Positions 15,051-17,764 of a stretch of 17,764 nt of DNA are shown in pieces. The notes under the pieces are model-generated. The model saw only the letters and a program-made list of their open reading frames with translations, did not search any database and had not been told where the DNA came from. Source of the DNA: Clostridia bacterium (lineage in GTDB: Bacteria > Bacillota_A > Clostridia > Oscillospirales > Acutalibacteraceae). Within the stretch, counting starts at the first letter, position 1; every line of letters begins with the position of its first letter. The translations under genes and the position numbers were made by a program. The stretch spans positions 1 through 17,764 of the forward strand of contig JAFVTJ010000118.1 in the NCBI GenBank assembly GCA_017503305.1, written 5' to 3'.

Positions 15051-15644
15051 TTAGTCTTTTTTAATATTCCCTTTTTCAAGGTTTTTTTCAATTATCTTAT
15101 AGGTTTCTTCCCAAATTGTGTTAGAGCCTTCGGCACTGCGTTTTTGTCTGTTCATAATTTGTTCCATCGTAACACCGTGCAAACGCCAATCCTCGCCGTT
15201 ATTAATGTCGTTAAGTAAAAGCGGTTGGAAATTATCCATAGCGCGCACAAACTTAGCTTCGGCAGATTCGCACGCTTCAAACTCATAAAAAAGCGCCTTT
15301 AATTCATCACGCTGATCATCGGGCAAAATGGAAAAAATACGCTGTGCCGCCTTGTCTTCACGCTCTTTTTGGTCAAGCTTTGCCTTGGGGTCATAAGCAT
15401 AGGTATCCCCTGCATCAATTTCAACCACATCGTGAATAAGCGCCATCATCATAGCCTTAGCGATATCGAAATCCTTATTAGCGTATTCTTTAAGCAAATA
15501 CACCATAATAGCCATATGCCAAGCGTGTTCGGCATCGTTTTCACGGCGAACGTAACCGCTCAAATGGTTTTGGCGGAGAATGTTTTTTTCTTTGTCCAAC
15601 TCTAAAATAAAGTCGACCTGTCTATCAAAACGATTTTTTTCCAT
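15051..15644 (-). CDS. HD-domain phosphohydrolase (YfbR/HDDC2-like, probable 5'-deoxynucleotidase)
   Basis: A 197-residue metal-dependent HD protein. The metal ligands are visible: His40 in the DAEHAWHMA block, His71-Asp72 in ALIHDVVEIDAGD, and a late Asp137 in RAMDNFQPLL. The order and spacing (R-x-x-D/E-AEH, HDxxE, GD, AxDxxxPxL) fit the YfbR/HDDC2 group, which dephosphorylates deoxynucleoside 5'-monophosphates; the substrate here is inferred from the family only. The ATG is four bases after the stop of the P-type ATPase gene. There is no good ribosome site, so its translation may depend on coupling with the ATPase gene. A shared terminator follows. There is no obvious functional link to the pump. 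Confidence 0.85.
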   Translation of the reverse strand: MEKNRFDRQVDFILELDKEKNILRQNHLSGYVRRENDAEHAWHMAIMVYLLKEYANKDFDIAKAMMMALIHDVVEIDAGDTYAYDPKAKLDQKEREDKAAQRIFSILPDDQRDELKALFYEFEACESAEAKFVRAMDNFQPLLLNDINNGEDWRLHGVTMEQIMNRQKRSAEGSNTIWEETYKIIEKNLEKGNIKKD

Positions 15645-15648
15645 AGTA

Positions 15649-17764
15649 TCACACTTTGCTTTTTATAAATTTTAAAAGCTCGGATATTGGCAATATAGTA
15701 ATTGCCAAGGCGAGTGCAATTAAAAATTGAGGGAATGTTATAATTGTTAAACCAAAAATAAAACCTACGGGGGTAAATGCTAAAAAGACAACGGCAAACA
15801 TTTCGGCAAAGACAGATTTATTCATAAACGAGTTTGAAAAAACCTCTTTTTTGAAAATTGTGCCTTCAAACTTATTATTAAAGCAATGAATACCCTGTGC
15901 CAAGCCTAAGGTAACAAAGGCCATTGTCATAGCCGTTTCGTAAGAAATTGTATTGCCTATAGCAAAAGAAACAAGCGCCGCAAGTGCCATAAACAAGCCT
16001 TGTAGTATAATTACCGCGATTGACCTAATGTCAAAAACACGTCTTAGCTTTTTAAAGGACTGTTTCTTCATAACCGACTGCTCCGCCTTTTCTAAACTGT
16101 AAGAAATAGCAGGTGCGCTATCGGTTAAAAGGTTTATAAGCAAAATCTGAACCGCCGCTAAAACAGGTGCTTTGAATATACAAACACCCAAGAATATTAA
16201 AATCAGTTCAGCCAAATTGCAGCTGCACAAATAATAAACCGCTTTTCTTATATTCGCAAGGAAGCCGCGGCTTTCCTTAATGGTGCTAACCAATGAATTG
16301 AAGCTGTTTTTCAAAATAATGATATCGGCATTACCCTTGGCAACGTCAGTACCGTATTGTCCCATTGCGCAACCAACGTCGGCACAGGCCAAGGCTTCGG
16401 CATCGTTTAAGCCGTTACCGGTAATTGTAACAATTGCTTTTTTGCTTTGCCAAGCCCTTGCAATACGTAATTTATGCTCGGGCGAAACACGTGCAAAAAC
16501 GCAATATTTTTCAATGTTTTCTGCCAATTCTTCGTCGGTCATATTGTCAAGCTCGGCACCGGTGATTGCTTGCGAATCATCGGTAAGCAAACCAAGCTCA
16601 GTTGCTACCGCCTTAGCAGTATAAAGGTTATCGCCTGTAAGCATAACCGTTTTAATATTAGCCTTGTTGCACATTTTAACGTCGTTAAAGGCTTCGCTGC
16701 GAACAGATTCCTTTAGACCTAAAAGTCCAACAAAGGTTAAATTGTTTTCAATTTCTTCAGGGTTGGGGTTAGCGGGAATTTCGCTTAAAGGTCGCATTGC
16801 AATGCAGACGTTACGGTAAGCAGATTTTGCCAATTTTTCATTCACTGCTAAAATTTGGTCGTGATTGCAACCAACACATTTTGGAACTAAAATTTCGGGT
16901 GCACCCTTAACAATAGCAAAGGGGCGCTCGTTTATCATAGTAATTACCGTCATTGATTTTCTAATCGAATCAAACGGTATTTCGTTTATTTTCGGCATAG
17001 TGCCAAAAAGGTCTGCTTCGGTTATGCGATGTATATCAAGACAAGCCTTTTTAATGGCTTTTTCGGTAGCATCGTTACTTAAGGTAGAGCAAACTGCGCC
17101 CAATCTCAAAAGAATGGATGCGCTTTCACTCAAATTTCCGCTATTTAAATCGATTAGTTCTTTGCCGTCGAAAGCCTTGTCCAAAACCATATTTGTATGA
17201 GTGAAAACACCCGTTTTATCAGCCAAAATTACGTTGGTTTTACCGATAGTTTCAAAGGCGTTAATATCCTTAACGATGATTTTTTCCTTTAAAAAGCGAC
17301 CCAAACCGGTAGTAATAACTATAGTAGCAATTGCGGGTAAGCCTTCAGGAATAGCAGCAACCGCCAAAGCCAAAGCATTTAAAATTACGTTTAACGAAGT
17401 CACTGCAAAGGGCTGTGTAGAGGAGAAATTTTGCACAAGGCTAATAATAAACACCAAAGCGCAAACTGCCAAAATTAAAATATTTGCAAATTTGCTTATA
17501 ACGTCCAGCTTAGCTTCAATAGGTAATTGCTTTTGTCCAATTTGACTGCTTATATAAGAGGTTTTGCCGTTTTCGGTGTCGGTAGCAGTAGCTACAACAA
17601 CCGCCTTTGCCGTGCCATGCACAACGGTGGTACCCGCAAAAACCATATTAGCGCGGTTTTCAAAAGAAACAATATCTTCAAGTATTACCGAAGCGTCCTT
17701 TTCAACCGGTACTTCTTCTCCGGTAAGTACCGACTCATTTAAACGAAGCTCGTAAGCCTCAATA
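15649..17764 (-). CDS. P2-type cation-transporting ATPase, calcium-pump-like (5' part outside the window)
   Basis: Partial: the frame stays open to the right edge, where upstream codons encode LNESVLTGEEVPVEK, the A-domain TGE dephosphorylation loop, so the gene starts outside. Then come helix M4 with AAIPEGLPA, the phosphorylation site ADKTGVFT (17206-17220, the Asp is present), N-domain FDSIRKSMTVI and KGAPE, P-domain VMLTGDN and TITGNGLNDAEAL (16402-16422), M5 with SCNLAE, M6 with NLLTDSAP, and four more hydrophobic segments. PEGLP together with the N/E of M5 and N/T/D of M6 point to a P2A-like calcium pump. Two signatures deviate from the family consensus: DKTGT is DKTGV, and TGDGxND is TGNGLND (Asp to Asn). 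The frame is otherwise undamaged. It may be a slow, specialised or non-transporting paralogue; the ion is inferred. Confidence 0.9.
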   Translation of the reverse strand, partial: IEAYELRLNESVLTGEEVPVEKDASVILEDIVSFENRANMVFAGTTVVHGTAKAVVVATATDTENGKTSYISSQIGQKQLPIEAKLDVISKFANILILAVCALVFIISLVQNFSSTQPFAVTSLNVILNALALAVAAIPEGLPAIATIVITTGLGRFLKEKIIVKDINAFETIGKTNVILADKTGVFTHTNMVLDKAFDGKELIDLNSGNLSESASILLRLGAVCSTLSNDATEKAIKKACLDIHRITEADLFGTMPKINEIPFDSIRKSMTVITMINERPFAIVKGAPEILVPKCVGCNHDQILAVNEKLAKSAYRNVCIAMRPLSEIPANPNPEEIENNLTFVGLLGLKESVRSEAFNDVKMCNKANIKTVMLTGDNLYTAKAVATELGLLTDDSQAITGAELDNMTDEELAENIEKYCVFARVSPEHKLRIARAWQSKKAIVTITGNGLNDAEALACADVGCAMGQYGTDVAKGNADIIILKNSFNSLVSTIKESRGFLANIRKAVYYLCSCNLAELILIFLGVCIFKAPVLAAVQILLINLLTDSAPAISYSLEKAEQSVMKKQSFKKLRRVFDIRSIAVIILQGLFMALAALVSFAIGNTISYETAMTMAFVTLGLAQGIHCFNNKFEGTIFKKEVFSNSFMNKSVFAEMFAVVFLAFTPVGFIFGLTIITFPQFLIALALAITILPISELLKFIKSKV

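Noticed and set aside
1..17764. CRISPR arrays, insertion sequences, integrase or attachment sites, tRNA/rRNA genes, toxin-antitoxin or phage-defence genes
   Set aside because: Looked for on both strands; no regularly spaced repeats, transposase or integrase motifs, or tRNA-like cloverleaf outside the T-box leader were seen.

Overview
The window looks like a chromosomal housekeeping segment from a spore-forming, low-GC Gram-positive bacterium, most likely an anaerobic clostridium of the Oscillospirales/Ruminococcaceae kind. The main evidence is a full-length Spo0A, a tRNA-Asn T-box leader with a Rho-independent terminator, strong AAGGAG-type ribosome sites, and the lon-engB and DUF1934-argS neighbourhoods typical of Firmicutes. 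The family-level placement is inference. I see no mobile element, CRISPR array, rRNA or tRNA gene.

Layout. (1) 37-540 (+): small AT-rich membrane protein of unknown function, ending at a shared terminator. (2) 577-1353 (-): spo0A. (3) 1547-2248 (+): tcdA (ct6A tRNA modification), divergent from spo0A, with a terminator hairpin that contains its own stop codon. (4) 6083-2265 (-): promoter, T-box leader with AAC specifier, then asnS, asnA and a soluble CapD/WbpM-like nucleotide-sugar dehydratase. (5) 14154-6080 (-): a tightly packed seven-gene run, murI - DUF1934 - argS - pncB - lipoprotein - lon - engB, with a good promoter before murI and gaps or overlaps of only a few bases. (6) 14266-15000 (+): FabG-like SDR reductase. 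(7) 17764-15051 (-): a P2-type (calcium-pump-like) ATPase running off the right edge, followed by an HD-domain phosphohydrolase.

How the genes fit together. The T-box unit couples tRNA-Asn charging (AsnS) with asparagine synthesis (AsnA), so both would rise when tRNA-Asn is uncharged; a nucleotide-sugar enzyme is carried along. The long murI operon mixes cell-wall precursor supply, arginine charging, NAD salvage, protein quality control and ribosome assembly, and is best read as a housekeeping operon.

Most notable point: argS is intact over about 562 codons except for a single in-frame TAG at codon 446, inside the conserved VQYA-(H/Y)-AR block; the 116 codons after it encode a normal ArgRS C-terminus. 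Either UAG is decoded here, or this is a very recent nonsense mutation or a sequencing error. TAG also ends asnS and behaves there as a true stop, so complete reassignment of UAG is unlikely. The second point is a P-type ATPase whose two most conserved catalytic signatures are altered (DKTGV, TGNGLND) while its ion-site residues look intact. I found no convincing multi-gene system that is new.
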